A stretch of DNA of 64,000 nucleotides from G958295645 sp965242735. Lineage in GTDB: Bacteria; Gemmatimonadota; Gemmatimonadetes; Longimicrobiales; Gaopeijiaceae. The stretch lies in contig OZ251497.1 of assembly GCA_965242735.1 (NCBI GenBank), positions 2,790,001 through 2,854,000 of the forward strand, written 5' to 3'. The first letter of the stretch is position 1. Every line of letters starts with the position of its first letter. Of the stretch, positions 16,952 to 25,091 are shown piece by piece. The notes below the pieces were generated by a model that saw only the letters and a program-made list of their open reading frames with translations, did no database searches and had not been told where the DNA came from. The position numbers and the translations under genes are program-made.

Positions 16952-18225
16952 GCCCACAGGCTCCTTCCCGGATAGCGCGCGCGGCGGCCCAGTCCCGCTT
17001 CGATTCGCAAGAGCTGGTTGTACTTGGCGACGCGGTCCGTGCGGCTGGGCGCGCCCGCCTTGATCTGCCCGCTGCCCAGCGCCACGGCCAAGTCGGCGAT
17101 CAAGGTGTCTTCCGTCTCGCCCGAACGGTGAGAGACGACGACTTCGAACCCCGCCTCCCGGGCGGCGCGCGCGGCCTCGACCGCCTCCGTGAGCGTGCCA
17201 GCCTGGTTGACCTTGACCAAGAGCGCGTTGCCGGCGCCCTCGCGGATGCTCCTTCGCAACCGTTTCAGGTTGGTCGCCAGGAGGTCGTCGCCCACGATCT
17301 GGCACTGGCCGCCCAGCTTCGCGGTCAGCGCGGTCCATCCGTCCCAGTCGTCCTCGCCCAAGGGATCTTCGACGCTGGCGACGGGGTAGCGGCCCACCAA
17401 GTCTTCCCAATAGCCGATCATCTGCTCGCGGTCCATGGCCGGCGCGCCCGACTTGCGAAATTCGTACCGCTCGCCGTTCAGAAGCTCAGTCGCGGCGGCG
17501 TCGATCGCGATCGCCACGTCGTCGCCGGGACGGTAGCCCGCCTCTTCGGTGGCGGCGAGCAGGACTTCGACGGCTTCGGCGTCGGAACCCAGGTCGGGCG
17601 CAAAGCCGCCTTCGTCGCCCACCGCCGTGCTCTTGCCGGTCCGCGCCAAGAGGCGCTTGAGGGCGTGAAAGATCTCGGCGCCCATGCGCAATCCGTCGCG
17701 AAACGTCTCGGCGCCCAGGGGCATGATCATGAATTCTTGGATGTCGAGGTTGTTGGAGGCGTGGGCGCCGCCGTTGACGACGTTCATCATCGGCACGGGA
17801 AGCGTGCAGGCCTCGCGTCCCCCGATGTGCTCGTGCAGGGGGACTCCGGCGTTCTCGGCCGCGGCGCGCGCAACCGCCACCGAGACGGCCAGGAGCGCGT
17901 TCGCGCCCAGGCGCCGCTTTCCGTCCGAAGCATCCAGCTCGATCATCGCGGCGTCGATTTCGGCCTGTTCGCGAGCGTCCATGCCGCGCAGCGCGGGCAA
18001 GATCTCGTCGCGGACGTGGGCGACCGCGCGGGACACGCCGCGCCCGCCGTAGCGGCCGGGGTCTCCGTCGCGCAGCTCCACGGCCTCGTGCGCCCCCGTG
18101 GACGCGCCGCTGGGGACGGACGCCACGCCCTGCGCGCCCGTGTCGAGCACGACGCGCGCCTCGACCGTGGGATTGCCTCGCGAGTCGAGAATCTCGAACG
18201 CGGTCATGTCGGCGACGGCGGGCAT
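16948..18225 (-). CDS. eno: Enolase
   Basis: Glycolytic 2-phosphoglycerate dehydratase of 425 residues, the normal length. It shows SGASTG near residue 40, the metal-binding IDAAATELL, the catalytic segments GDEGGFAPDL and VKVNQAGTLTEAVEA, and SHRSGETEDTLIADLAV. The start at 18225 (MPAVADMTAFEILDSRGNPT) fits the family N-terminus. The open frame upstream is unrelated. It lies between plsC, 10 bases upstream, and ftsB, which overlaps its stop. Confidence 0.97.
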   Translation of the reverse strand: MPAVADMTAFEILDSRGNPTVEARVVLDTGAQGVASVPSGASTGAHEAVELRDGDPGRYGGRGVSRAVAHVRDEILPALRGMDAREQAEIDAAMIELDASDGKRRLGANALLAVSVAVARAAAENAGVPLHEHIGGREACTLPVPMMNVVNGGAHASNNLDIQEFMIMPLGAETFRDGLRMGAEIFHALKRLLARTGKSTAVGDEGGFAPDLGSDAEAVEVLLAATEEAGYRPGDDVAIAIDAAATELLNGERYEFRKSGAPAMDREQMIGYWEDLVGRYPVASVEDPLGEDDWDGWTALTAKLGGQCQIVGDDLLATNLKRLRRSIREGAGNALLVKVNQAGTLTEAVEAARAAREAGFEVVVSHRSGETEDTLIADLAVALGSGQIKAGAPSRTDRVAKYNQLLRIEAGLGRRARYPGRSLWA

Positions 18226-18235
18226 GTCCAGAGAG

Positions 18236-19192
18236 TCAGGAAGGGTTCGGCGGAGGGCGTCGAACGCCGGCCGGCGCCGGACCGCCGCTCGGGCGTTCCG
18301 GCGCAGGGCCGCCCATCTGGCCATCCCCGGCCGCGGCTTCGCGCTCGTCTTCTTTGCGCAACGCCCTCATCGCCGTCGACCCGGCCCGTGCGCTCGCGGT
18401 CTCGTGCTCGTCTTCCTCGCGCAACAGTTCCGCGACCGCCTCTCTCGCACGCCGCGCCAGGGCGTGCCGGTCCGCCCGCCGCATGCCCGCGGTCTCGATG
18501 GGCTCGCCCACGCGAACTTGCACGCTTCCCGGCCGGATCACCCAGCTCCCCTTCGGCATGATGGGGCGGGTTCCAAGCAGGGCGACCGGCACGATCGGGA
18601 CCTGGGCCTTGATCGCGAGCACGAACGCGCCCGCCTTGAAGTCGCCCATGCGGTCGGAGTCGGAACGCGTGCCTTCCGGGAAGACGACGATGGTCGCCGC
18701 GTCGGTGGCGATGCGCTTGGCCGCCTCGCTCAGCGCGGCCACGGCGGCCTTCCCGTCGGTGCGGTCCACGGCGTAGTGACCGATCTTCTGCCAGGCGGCT
18801 CCGAAGATCGGAAAGCGCGTGAGCTCCTGCTTGCCGACGATGCTGTACTTGACCGGCAGCGTCGCCGCCAAGACGAAGATGTCGAACAAGCTCACGTGAT
18901 TGGCGACCAAGATCTGCGCACGCGGGCGAAGCCGGTCGGCGTCCCTCCACTGCACGCGCACGCCCGCGGCGCGCAAGATGGCCGCGCCCCAGCGGGTCGG
19001 TCCCTCTTGCGAGTACGACTCCAGCGTTCTCGGGCGGAACACGGCGCGCAGCAGCACCATGGAGCTGACGCGCATCGTCCAGAAGCTGCCCACCACGTAG
19101 GTGCGCACGCTGCGCCTTCGGCGCCGGGTCCGTCGCCGCGAGCGCGAGCGCGTCCGCAAGGCCCGGTTCGGCAGGGGGCCGGCCGGCGTCAC
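18236..19192 (-). CDS. plsC: 1-acyl-sn-glycerol-3-phosphate acyltransferase
   Basis: A phospholipid synthesis enzyme of 318 residues that acylates lysophosphatidate at the membrane. The catalytic NHVSLFD (HX4D) near residue 97 and FPEGTRSDSDR near 170 are the acyltransferase motifs. A strongly basic N-terminus (RTRSRSRRRTRRRRRS) precedes the first hydrophobic segment. The ATG at 19192 overlaps the thiL stop (ATGA). The C-terminal 60 residues are a low-complexity tail with a duplicated LREEDEHETASA / LRKEDEREAAAG element and are not part of the family domain. Confidence 0.88.
   Translation of the reverse strand: MTPAGPLPNRALRTRSRSRRRTRRRRRSVRTYVVGSFWTMRVSSMVLLRAVFRPRTLESYSQEGPTRWGAAILRAAGVRVQWRDADRLRPRAQILVANHVSLFDIFVLAATLPVKYSIVGKQELTRFPIFGAAWQKIGHYAVDRTDGKAAVAALSEAAKRIATDAATIVVFPEGTRSDSDRMGDFKAGAFVLAIKAQVPIVPVALLGTRPIMPKGSWVIRPGSVQVRVGEPIETAGMRRADRHALARRAREAVAELLREEDEHETASARAGSTAMRALRKEDEREAAAGDGQMGGPAPERPSGGPAPAGVRRPPPNPS
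18332..18426. repeat. Direct duplication inside the plsC 3' end
   Basis: Segments 18332-18363 and 18395-18426 are near copies (period 63, in frame), both containing GCTCGTCTTC. They encode the doubled acidic element in the PlsC tail. Confidence 0.65.
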
Positions 19193-20313
19193 GAGCGCGT
19201 CCGGCGGGCCGCGACCGGCGCGCCCAAGTCCGCCCCGCCGGAGCCGGGCGTGGCCGGCGGCGAGGCGAAGTGATCGTGCCCGCCGGGTCCGTCGCTCCGT
19301 CGCCGCTTTCCGTTGCGCTCCATGACGATGCCCTCTCCGCGCTCCACGAGGCCGATCCGGCTCAGCGGCGCCGGCAACGCCCGCGCCAGCGGCGGAAGGC
19401 GCGGTTCCGCGCCCGCGGGCACCGTAAACATTAGTTCATAATCTTCGCCCCCTCGCAACGCCAAATTCAAGTCCGCCCCCGCCGGCGCGTCCACGGGCAC
19501 CCGCGCCTCGTCGATGCAGAGGCGCACGCCGGAGCGGGCCGCCAAGTTGCGCGCGTCGGCCAGAAGGCCGTCCGAGACGTCGATGAGCGCGCTGGCCAGG
19601 CCGTCCGCGGCCAGCGCGCGCCCGAGCGGCACGCGGTCGGGCGGAACGGCGAAGCGCGCCCGGGCGGCCGACGGCGGTTCGCGGCCCTGGCCCCAAGCCG
19701 CGACCGCGGCGGCGGCGCCGCCGAGCGCGCCCGAGACCCACACCGCATCGCCCGGCTTGGCCCCGCTGCGCGCCAGCGGACGGGCCGCCCTGCCCAGAAC
19801 CGCCACGTCGACCACGACCGGGCCCGGCGATCGCGAGAGGTCGCCTCCCGCTATGGGAACGCCCACCCGGTCTCCTGCGGCGGCGGCGCCCCGTTGCAGC
19901 GCCTGGGCAAGCGTCGCGACCGCGCTCTCCTCGGGAGGGGCCGCGTCGCCGCGATGGGGCCGCCGGTCGCCCGAAGGCCGAACGGGCAGCGCGAGCGACA
20001 CCAGAAGGCACGCGGGCGCCGCCCCCATGGCGGCCATGTCGCTGAGCGCGGCGGCGGCCGCGCGAAATCCCACTTCCTCCGCCGAGAGCCAGTCGAACCG
20101 AAAGTGAACGCCTTCGACGCTCAAGTCGGTGCTGGCGACGAGGCCGCCCCGCAACACGGCCGCGTCGTCGCCCGGGCCGACGAGCACGCCGCGATGGCCC
20201 TTCCAGCCGATCTCGGCCAAGCGGCGAAGCAGTTCCCGTTCGCTGGCCGGAGGGGAAGAGGACGGGCCGGTCTTGTCGGGCCCGGAAGCGCGTCGCGTCG
20301 TCGCCGGGTCCAT
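19189..20313 (-). CDS. thiL: Thiamine-monophosphate kinase
   Basis: Phosphorylates thiamine monophosphate to the diphosphate. A 374-residue protein with AIRS-type ATP-binding motifs: VGPGDDAAVL near residue 45, STDLSVEGVHF, ALSDMAAMGA and ALIDVSDGLLADARNLA, then RGGEDYELMFTVP. This is the canonical ThiL order. The start at 20313 lies 1 base after the nnr stop. The first 25 residues are Ser/Pro-rich and poorly conserved. It shares an operon with nnr upstream and plsC downstream. Confidence 0.93.
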   Translation of the reverse strand: MDPATTRRASGPDKTGPSSSPPASERELLRRLAEIGWKGHRGVLVGPGDDAAVLRGGLVASTDLSVEGVHFRFDWLSAEEVGFRAAAAALSDMAAMGAAPACLLVSLALPVRPSGDRRPHRGDAAPPEESAVATLAQALQRGAAAAGDRVGVPIAGGDLSRSPGPVVVDVAVLGRAARPLARSGAKPGDAVWVSGALGGAAAAVAAWGQGREPPSAARARFAVPPDRVPLGRALAADGLASALIDVSDGLLADARNLAARSGVRLCIDEARVPVDAPAGADLNLALRGGEDYELMFTVPAGAEPRLPPLARALPAPLSRIGLVERGEGIVMERNGKRRRSDGPGGHDHFASPPATPGSGGADLGAPVAARRTRS

Positions 20314-20314
20314 C

Positions 20315-21895
20315 CTACCGCGGCGGCAACTGGTCGAAGACCACGAAGGGAAACGGCAGGCGGGGCGCGCTCGGCGCAGGCTCGGCCAGGGCCCTCGGCA
20401 ACGCGCCGACGACGTCGGAAGGCGACAGCGACCGGCCCAGGTCGAGCATGGCGGCGGCGCGGTTGGTCGCGCCCAGCGCCAGGCCGGCCCCCTCGAACGC
20501 CGAAGCGCCCTGGGCGAGGAAGCCGCCCAAGGCCCCCGCCAGCACGTCGCCCGTCCCCGCCACCGCAAAGTCCGACGGCGTCTCGCAGGTGGAGACCAGC
20601 AGGTCCCCGTCCGGCGCGGCAACCACCGTGGGCGCCCCCTTGAGCACGACGACCACGCCGCCCTCCTTCGCCAGAGCGCGCGCGGCGCCGATGCGGTCGC
20701 CCTGCACGTCCTGGACGCTCGCGCCCGTCAGCCGGGCCATCTCGCCGGGATGAGGCGTCAGCACGACTTGGCCGGCGGCGCCCAGGCCCGCCAGTCCTCC
20801 CGCCGCGCCGCCCGCCAGCAACGTGAGGGCGTCCGCGTCCAGCACGGCCGCCCGGTCTCCGCGCGCCGCCAGCGCCCACGCCAGCGCACGCGCCGCCTCC
20901 CGCCCGACGCCCAAGCCCGGTCCCGCCGCCACCGCCGCGCTGGACTCCACCGCCGCCCGAACCTTCGCCTCCTCGTTCGCCGGGACGAAGATCGCCTCCG
21001 GCAGGCCCGCGAGCAGCTCCGTGCCCGGCGGCGCCGAACAAACGCGCACCAGTCCCGCACCGCACCGAAACGCCGCCCGCGCAACCAGCATGGCCGCGCC
21101 CGGCATCGCCGAACCGGCCACGACGGCCAGCGCGCCCACGGCGTTCTTGTGCGTGGCCGGCGCGCGGCCCGGCAATCGTCGCGAGACCCACTCCGGCGTC
21201 ACCAGGCGCGCCCATTCCTCGTCCTCCGGCGGCAACCCGATCTCGACGGCCACGATGCGCCCGCACCGGCTGCGCGCCGGATGCAGCAACGTCCCCAGCT
21301 TCGGCGCCCCGAACGCCACCGTGACCGCGGCCTCGATGCTCGCCCCGGGCACGTCCCCGGTCGTCCCATCGGCTCCGGAGGGCGCGTCCAGCGCCACCAC
21401 GGGCGCCGGCGCCCGGTTGGCAGCCTCGATCGCCTGGGCGAACGCCGGGCGGGGCGCGCCGCGGAGGCCCGTGCCCAGCAGTCCGTCCACGATCACCGAC
21501 GCGCCGGCGAGCGCGCGGGCCAAGTCGCCGCCTGCCTGCGAAGACCCGGACTCGATCCGCAGCCGGGGCACGTCCCACCCGTGAAGGACCGTCTCCGGAT
21601 CCGGCCGGCGGCCGACGGTCACCGCCGAGACGTCCCGTCCCCACGCCGCCAGCGCGCGCAGGCAGACGAGCGCGTCGCCGCCGTTGTTGCCGGCCCCCGC
21701 TAAGGCCGTCACCTGGCCCCGCGGGTAGAGATGCTGGATCAAGAGCGCCGCTTGGCGTCCCGCGTTCTCCATCAGCGCCGCGCCCGGCACGCCGAGCGTG
21801 CGAATCGCCGCGTCGTCGAAGCGCGCGGCCTGGGCGGCGGTGGGCGCCGCCGCTTCGGACTTCCCGAACGCCCGCCCGGGGCGATCCGGGCCCAT
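20315..21895 (-). CDS. nnr: Bifunctional NAD(P)H-hydrate epimerase/dehydratase
   Basis: Repairs hydrated NAD(P)H. The 526-residue protein joins a YjeF-N epimerase domain (about 20-210, with MENAGRQAA and GAGNNGGDALVCLR) to a ribokinase-like ADP-dependent dehydratase domain (about 220-510, with THKNAVGALAVVAGS, LTPHPGEMARL, VVLKGAPTVV and VAGTGDVLAG). Both sets of catalytic motifs are intact. The start at 21895 is the first ATG with family context. The last ten residues form a divergent tail. Confidence 0.94.
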   Translation of the reverse strand: MGPDRPGRAFGKSEAAAPTAAQAARFDDAAIRTLGVPGAALMENAGRQAALLIQHLYPRGQVTALAGAGNNGGDALVCLRALAAWGRDVSAVTVGRRPDPETVLHGWDVPRLRIESGSSQAGGDLARALAGASVIVDGLLGTGLRGAPRPAFAQAIEAANRAPAPVVALDAPSGADGTTGDVPGASIEAAVTVAFGAPKLGTLLHPARSRCGRIVAVEIGLPPEDEEWARLVTPEWVSRRLPGRAPATHKNAVGALAVVAGSAMPGAAMLVARAAFRCGAGLVRVCSAPPGTELLAGLPEAIFVPANEEAKVRAAVESSAAVAAGPGLGVGREAARALAWALAARGDRAAVLDADALTLLAGGAAGGLAGLGAAGQVVLTPHPGEMARLTGASVQDVQGDRIGAARALAKEGGVVVVLKGAPTVVAAPDGDLLVSTCETPSDFAVAGTGDVLAGALGGFLAQGASAFEGAGLALGATNRAAAMLDLGRSLSPSDVVGALPRALAEPAPSAPRLPFPFVVFDQLPPR

Positions 21896-21897
21896 GG

Positions 21898-22098
21898 CTA
21901 CTTGCTGCTCTGCCCGATCGAACGGCCGAAGGTGACCTCGCCGTTGTCGATGCGGATGTTGAATCCGCAGTCCGGGTGCGAGCACACCCAGGCCTTGTAG
22001 CGAATCGCGGCGCCTTGCCGCCCGTAGTCGGAAAGCGGGAGCAACACGCCTTGATTGCACTTCTTGCAGGTCGTCGGGACGGCTTCGCCCATGCTCAT
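21898..22098 (-). CDS. Small zinc-ribbon protein
   Basis: A 66-residue protein with two Cys pairs, CKKC at 11-14 and CSHPDC at 39-44, spaced as in a zinc ribbon, then a beta-like segment FNIRIDNGEVTFGR. It ends 2 bases before the nnr start and begins 13 bases after the previous gene, so it belongs to the operon. The function is unknown; a nucleic-acid or protein binding role is only a guess from the fold. Confidence 0.65.
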   Translation of the reverse strand: MSMGEAVPTTCKKCNQGVLLPLSDYGRQGAAIRYKAWVCSHPDCGFNIRIDNGEVTFGRSIGQSSK

Positions 22099-22111
22099 TC
22101 GGATGCCCTCG

Positions 22112-22492
22112 TCAATTCGCCGCGTTCCATGGGTAGTTCCGGTCGAAGACCTCTTCGAAGTCGAACAGGTCGTTGAAGTCCTCCTGGCGGTCTTCGTCCT
22201 GCTTCACGAGCACGCCTGCCTCCACCAAGGCGAAGACCAGACGGCCCAAGTCGTCGGTGGAATGAATGCCCCAGTGCTCCAGCACGGCCCGGGCCAGCGG
22301 ACCATAGCGGTCCATGGCCAAGCCGCGCGCTCCGTGCGCCAGCTCCTGGCCGGACACGTGGCGCCTAGCCCCCAGTTCCGCGCGGACCTCCGTCAGCGCC
22401 TCGAGCACGAACATGTAGGCGTCGCCGTGAAAGCGGGGATGGCATCGCCGCAACTGCACGAGCATGTCCTCGAGGTTCCGGAGCGGGCTCAT
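22112..22492 (-). CDS. Minf_1886 family protein of unknown function
   Basis: A 126-residue protein with the family pattern: YMFVLEALTEVRAELGARRHVSGQEL, then YGPLARAVLEHWGIHSTDDLGRLVFALVEAGVL, and an acidic C-terminus with DFNDLFDFEEVF. No catalytic motif is known for this family. The ATG at 22492 overlaps the glyA stop by 4 bases. The length is normal. Confidence 0.75.
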   Translation of the reverse strand: MSPLRNLEDMLVQLRRCHPRFHGDAYMFVLEALTEVRAELGARRHVSGQELAHGARGLAMDRYGPLARAVLEHWGIHSTDDLGRLVFALVEAGVLVKQDEDRQEDFNDLFDFEEVFDRNYPWNAAN

Positions 22493-23919
22493 GAAGCGAC
22501 AATCTTGTGCGAGGCGGACGCCGGCGCCAGCGCTTGCGCGGGCGGCAAGGCTTGGTCGGGCGACGGGGCCTGTGCGGGCGGCAGGACTTGCGCAGGCGAC
22601 GGGGCTTGGCCGGGCGCCAAGGCTTGGGCATGGTCGGGCGCCAACGCTTGCGCGAGCGGGGGGGCTTGGTCGGGCGGCAGGACTTCCTGGTACAGCGGAA
22701 AGGCCGCGCAGAGATCGGCGACTTGATCGCGCACGCGCGAGATCTGGTCTTCGTCGGCCGGTTCCAGCAGGAGATCGGCGATCCACGTTCCGACGAGTTC
22801 CATCTCGGCCGGCCCCATGCCCCGCGTGGCCAGGGCCGGGGTGCCGATGCGCAGTCCCGACGTGACGAACGGCGACCGCGTCTCGCCCGGCACCGTGTTC
22901 TTGTTGACCGTGATGCCGGCCCGCTCCAGCCGCGCTTCGGCGTCCTTGCCCGTGAGATCCGTGTCCCGCAGGTCCACCAGCACCAAGTGCGTGTCGGTTC
23001 CTCCGGACACCAACGTCACGCCTCGCTCCAGCAGCACGCGCGCCAGCGTTCGGGCGTTGGTCACGATGCGCGCGGCATAGGCGCCGAACGACGGCCGCAA
23101 CGCCTCGCCGAACGCCACCGCCTTGGCCGCAACGACATGCATGAGCGGGCCCCCTTGCACGCAGGGAAAGACCGCGCGGTCGATGGCCGAGGAGAATTCT
23201 TCGGTGCACATGACCAGGCCTCCGCGAGGTCCGCGCAAGGTCTTGTGCGTCGTGGTCGTGACGACAGGGGCGTGCGGAAAGGGACTGGGATGCTGTCGGC
23301 CGGCCACGAGTCCCGCAACGTGAGCGATGTCGGCGACCAGCACGGCGCCCGCCTCCACGGCGATGCCGCCCAAGACCTCGAAGTCGAGCACGCGCGGGTA
23401 GGCGCTCGTCCCGGCAACGATCACCTTGGGCCGCTCCCGCAACGCCTGTTCCCGCAACGCGTCGTAGTCCACGAGCCCGTCTTCCTCGCGCACGCCGTAG
23501 GCGGCCACTTCGTAGAGCCGGCCGCTGAAGTTGGCCGACGAGCCGTGCGTCAAGTGCCCGCCGTGGCTCAGGCCCATTCCGAGCAAGCGCTCTCCCGGCT
23601 TCAGCAACGCGAAGTAGGCGGCCATGTTGGCCTGCGTGCCCGAATGCGGCTGGACGTTGGCGTGCTCCGCCCCGAAGAGTTCCTTGGCGCGGTCGCGGGC
23701 CGTGTCCTCTACGGCGTCGACGACCGCGCAGCCGCCGTAGTAGCGGCGGCCCGGCACGCCCTCCGCATACTTATGCGTGAAGACCGTTCCCAGCGCCTCC
23801 CTCACTGCCGGGGACGTGAAGTTCTCGCTGGCGATCATCGTTAAGCCCCCGCGCTGCCGCCGATCCTCCTCGCACGCCGCCTCGTACACCCGCGGGTCCG
23901 CCGTCCTGAGCTGGTCCAT
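22489..23919 (-). CDS. glyA: Serine hydroxymethyltransferase with repeat-encoded tail
   Basis: PLP enzyme that interconverts serine and glycine with tetrahydrofolate. The 476-residue protein has MIASENFTSPAV near residue 28, YAEGVPGRRYYGG, SGTQANMAAYFALL and the PLP lysine in VTTTTHKTLRGPRGGLVM. The core ends near residue 415, where the family normally ends. The remaining residues (about 60) are a Pro/Ala/Gln tail encoded by an 18-base tandem repeat. GGGAG upstream supports ATG 23919. The start lies inside the preceding dehydrogenase frame. Confidence 0.95.
   Translation of the reverse strand: MDQLRTADPRVYEAACEEDRRQRGGLTMIASENFTSPAVREALGTVFTHKYAEGVPGRRYYGGCAVVDAVEDTARDRAKELFGAEHANVQPHSGTQANMAAYFALLKPGERLLGMGLSHGGHLTHGSSANFSGRLYEVAAYGVREEDGLVDYDALREQALRERPKVIVAGTSAYPRVLDFEVLGGIAVEAGAVLVADIAHVAGLVAGRQHPSPFPHAPVVTTTTHKTLRGPRGGLVMCTEEFSSAIDRAVFPCVQGGPLMHVVAAKAVAFGEALRPSFGAYAARIVTNARTLARVLLERGVTLVSGGTDTHLVLVDLRDTDLTGKDAEARLERAGITVNKNTVPGETRSPFVTSGLRIGTPALATRGMGPAEMELVGTWIADLLLEPADEDQISRVRDQVADLCAAFPLYQEVLPPDQAPPLAQALAPDHAQALAPGQAPSPAQVLPPAQAPSPDQALPPAQALAPASASHKIVAS
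22532..22681. repeat. 18-base tandem repeat encoding the GlyA tail
   Basis: Eight units of 18 bases, one lengthened to 24, resemble GCTTGGTCGGGCGGCAGG on the plus strand, beginning at 22532, 22550, 22568, 22586, 22604, 22622, 22646 and 22664. They encode repeats such as APSPAQVLPPAQ at the C-terminus of GlyA. Confidence 0.85.
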
Positions 23920-25057
23920 TCGATTTCCCGCTCCCGTTGGCGCCGGCGCGGCCGCCTCCCGGCCGCTGCGACCGAAGGCGGCGAGCCTCCAGTATCCTCG
24001 CTCGCGCGAAGCGGTCGGCGGCGACGCTCGTGGCCACGTCTTGGTTGCTGGACAACTTGAAGATACGAAGAAGGGCGTCGTATATCTCGCCGGCCTTGCG
24101 CTTGCCTTGGTCCGTGTCCCATCCCTGAAGCTCGCCGTACACGTTGACCAAGCCGCCGGCGTTGATGACGTAGTCGGGAGCATAGAGAACGTCGCGGGCG
24201 TGAAGCAGCTCGCCGTGGCGGCTCTCAGCCAGCTGGTTGTTGGCTGCTCCGGCAATGATGTCGGCGGCGAGCACTTGCAGCGTCTTGTCGTTGACGACCG
24301 CGCCCAGCGCGCACGGCGCGAAGATGTGCGCCCGGGCGGCGTAGATGTCGTCGGGAGCGACGGTCTCGGCGTCCGGCAGCTGTCGCGCCACCTCGCCAAT
24401 CCTGTCCGGCCGAATGTCGGTGACGACGAGCCGGGCGCCGGCCTCGGTCAAGTACTGGCAGAGGTGCCGGCCGACGTTGCCCAGTCCCTGGACCGCGACC
24501 CGCTTGTCCGCCAGCGAGTCGCTGCCGTAGCGTTCCTTCGCGCACGCCTTCATGCCCACGAAGACGCCGTAGGCGGTGACGGGAGAGGGGTCGCCCGAGC
24601 GTCCCAGCAGCCCGACGACGTGTTCCGTCTCTTCGCGGACGAACTCCATGTCGTGCACCGACGTGCCGACGTCCTCCGCCGTGATGTAGCGGCCGCCGAG
24701 GGACTCGACCGCGCGACCGTGCGCCCGAAAGATGTCTCTGCGGTCCGCCGTGCGGTTGTCGCCGATGATGACGGACTTGCCGCCTCCCAGACTGACGCCG
24801 CTGACCGCCGCCTTGTACGTCATGCCGCGCGAGAGACGCAACGCGTCGACGATGGCGTCGGCGTCGGCCCGGTAGTCCCAGAATCGCGTGCCGCCCAGCG
24901 CGGGGCCGAGCGTGGTGTCGTGGATGGCGATGATGCCGCGGTAGCCGAGCTCCGGCTCGCTCCACAGCGCCAGCTGCTCGTGGCGGCGCTGCGCCATGAG
25001 CGCGAAGATGCCCGTCTCGGCGGCGGCCTCGGCCGCCGAAGTCACTGCGATGTCCAT
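23771..25057 (-). CDS. Leucine/valine-type amino acid dehydrogenase
   Basis: NAD-dependent oxidative deamination of branched-chain amino acids, of the Glu/Leu/Phe/Val dehydrogenase family. The protein shows AIHDTTLGPALGGTRF, Lys82 in MTYKAAVSG, Lys94 in LGGGKSVIIGD, the cofactor fold VAVQGLGNVGRHL and YVINAGGLVNVYGE. All key residues are present. The frame runs on past the expected end (about 360 residues) to 428 residues, overlapping glyA by 149 bases with low-complexity Gly/Arg sequence. A lost stop or a frameshift is likely. Together with the acyl-CoA genes next door it suggests branched-chain amino acid breakdown. Confidence 0.88.
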   Translation of the reverse strand: MDIAVTSAAEAAAETGIFALMAQRRHEQLALWSEPELGYRGIIAIHDTTLGPALGGTRFWDYRADADAIVDALRLSRGMTYKAAVSGVSLGGGKSVIIGDNRTADRRDIFRAHGRAVESLGGRYITAEDVGTSVHDMEFVREETEHVVGLLGRSGDPSPVTAYGVFVGMKACAKERYGSDSLADKRVAVQGLGNVGRHLCQYLTEAGARLVVTDIRPDRIGEVARQLPDAETVAPDDIYAARAHIFAPCALGAVVNDKTLQVLAADIIAGAANNQLAESRHGELLHARDVLYAPDYVINAGGLVNVYGELQGWDTDQGKRKAGEIYDALLRIFKLSSNQDVATSVAADRFARARILEARRLRSQRPGGGRAGANGSGKSNGPAQDGGPAGVRGGVRGGSAAARGLNDDRQRELHVPGSEGGAGNGLHA

Positions 25058-25091
25058 GCCGCTTCTCCCTTGCCCACGAACAGCGGGCCTC

